Below, one piece after another: positions 63,668 to 64,000 of a stretch of 64,000 nucleotides of DNA; the stretch's first letter is position 1, and the number at the start of each line of letters is the position of its first letter. Both the position numbers and the translations under genes were made by a program. Source of the stretch: Hyperoodon ampullatus. Taxonomy: Eukaryota > Chordata > Mammalia > Artiodactyla > Ziphiidae. The notes beneath the pieces are model-generated. The model did no database searches, was not told the DNA's origin, and was given only the letters and a program-made list of their open reading frames with translations. Where the stretch lies: positions 496,001-560,000 of the forward strand of contig CATKHW010000013.1 of the NCBI GenBank assembly GCA_949752795.1, given 5' to 3'.

Positions 63668-64000
63668 TCAGGGTCTCTGATGAAACCTGGAATGACCCTA
63701 TCCACATCGACCGCTGGATGTGGCATAAGGCTGGACACTTGGGACTGAGAGGATTGGTGAGATGGGGTGAGCAAATGCAGACCTTGTAAACCAATAATGC
63801 ATGGCACCGATTCCATGGGTCCCAACTCTGCGGGTTGAAGGATATGTTAATACAGCTATAACATATACAGGAAACCTAGAGAATGGACACACTGTGAATA
63901 CAAAAGGTTTCTAAAACTCAACGAATAGTCCCTCTCCTGGTGTTCCGGTTTGACTTTCCAACTGCTTTACTATCAATCTCCCAACTTGGAGACACACCAC
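63668..64000 (+). repeat. Satellite unit R9, cut by window end
   Basis: The first 333 bp of the next unit. Its palindrome would lie beyond the window. Confidence 0.95.

Larger units (their letters stand above)
43495..64000 (+). repeat. Right satellite array, interrupted
   Basis: Same family and orientation as the left array. It begins near phase 180 with strongly diverged units, is broken by a large minisatellite at 47,746-54,548, and becomes regular from about 56,700 onward. Unit lengths are 1,737-1,750 bp. Confidence 0.95.

Overview
The window is mammalian heterochromatin with no supported protein-coding gene, no RNA gene and no CRISPR array. It consists of a tandem satellite with a unit of about 1,738 bp, two foreign blocks set into it, and relics of L1 and of an endogenous retrovirus. 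The L1 3' ends are of the kind seen in whales and even-toed ungulates. A satellite of about 1.74 kb fits the known common cetacean satellite (about 1.76 kb in most whales, about 1.58 kb in delphinoids). A non-delphinoid cetacean is therefore the best guess. It rests on unit length and general L1 character, not on a database match.

Layout. (1) 1-31,087: 17 complete satellite units and one truncated unit, all in + orientation. Units 1-7 are nearly identical. A second subfamily takes over inside unit 8, and divergence rises toward the right. (2) 31,088-39,906: a 2.73 kb segment repeated three times plus a partial fourth copy. Each full copy holds a GC-rich open-frame stretch, two separate 5'-truncated L1 3' ends and unique spacers. 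(3) 39,907-43,494: mostly single-copy sequence with a three-copy minisatellite, a broken gammaretrovirus-like pol/env relic, an exon-like stretch on the minus strand and another L1 3' end. (4) 43,495-47,745: strongly diverged satellite units. (5) 47,746-54,548: a minisatellite of about 25 bp and roughly 270 copies, with nested higher-order repeats, replacing about 0.4 kb of one satellite unit. (6) 54,549-64,000: satellite again, diverged at first and then increasingly regular.

The most striking signal is inside the satellite. Near the middle of each unit lies a palindrome of 74 bp with no spacer. It is base-perfect in nine units, close to perfect in most others and decayed in the diverged edge units. 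In two units a change in one arm is matched by the complementary change in the other, which points to arm-to-arm correction or selection for a hairpin. The last third of each unit can also be traced to an L1 3' end, most clearly in the diverged unit at 43.5-45.1 kb.

The open reading frames are best explained as by-products of repeats. The array reads as a record of amplification, local gene conversion and invasion, not as a set of cooperating genes.
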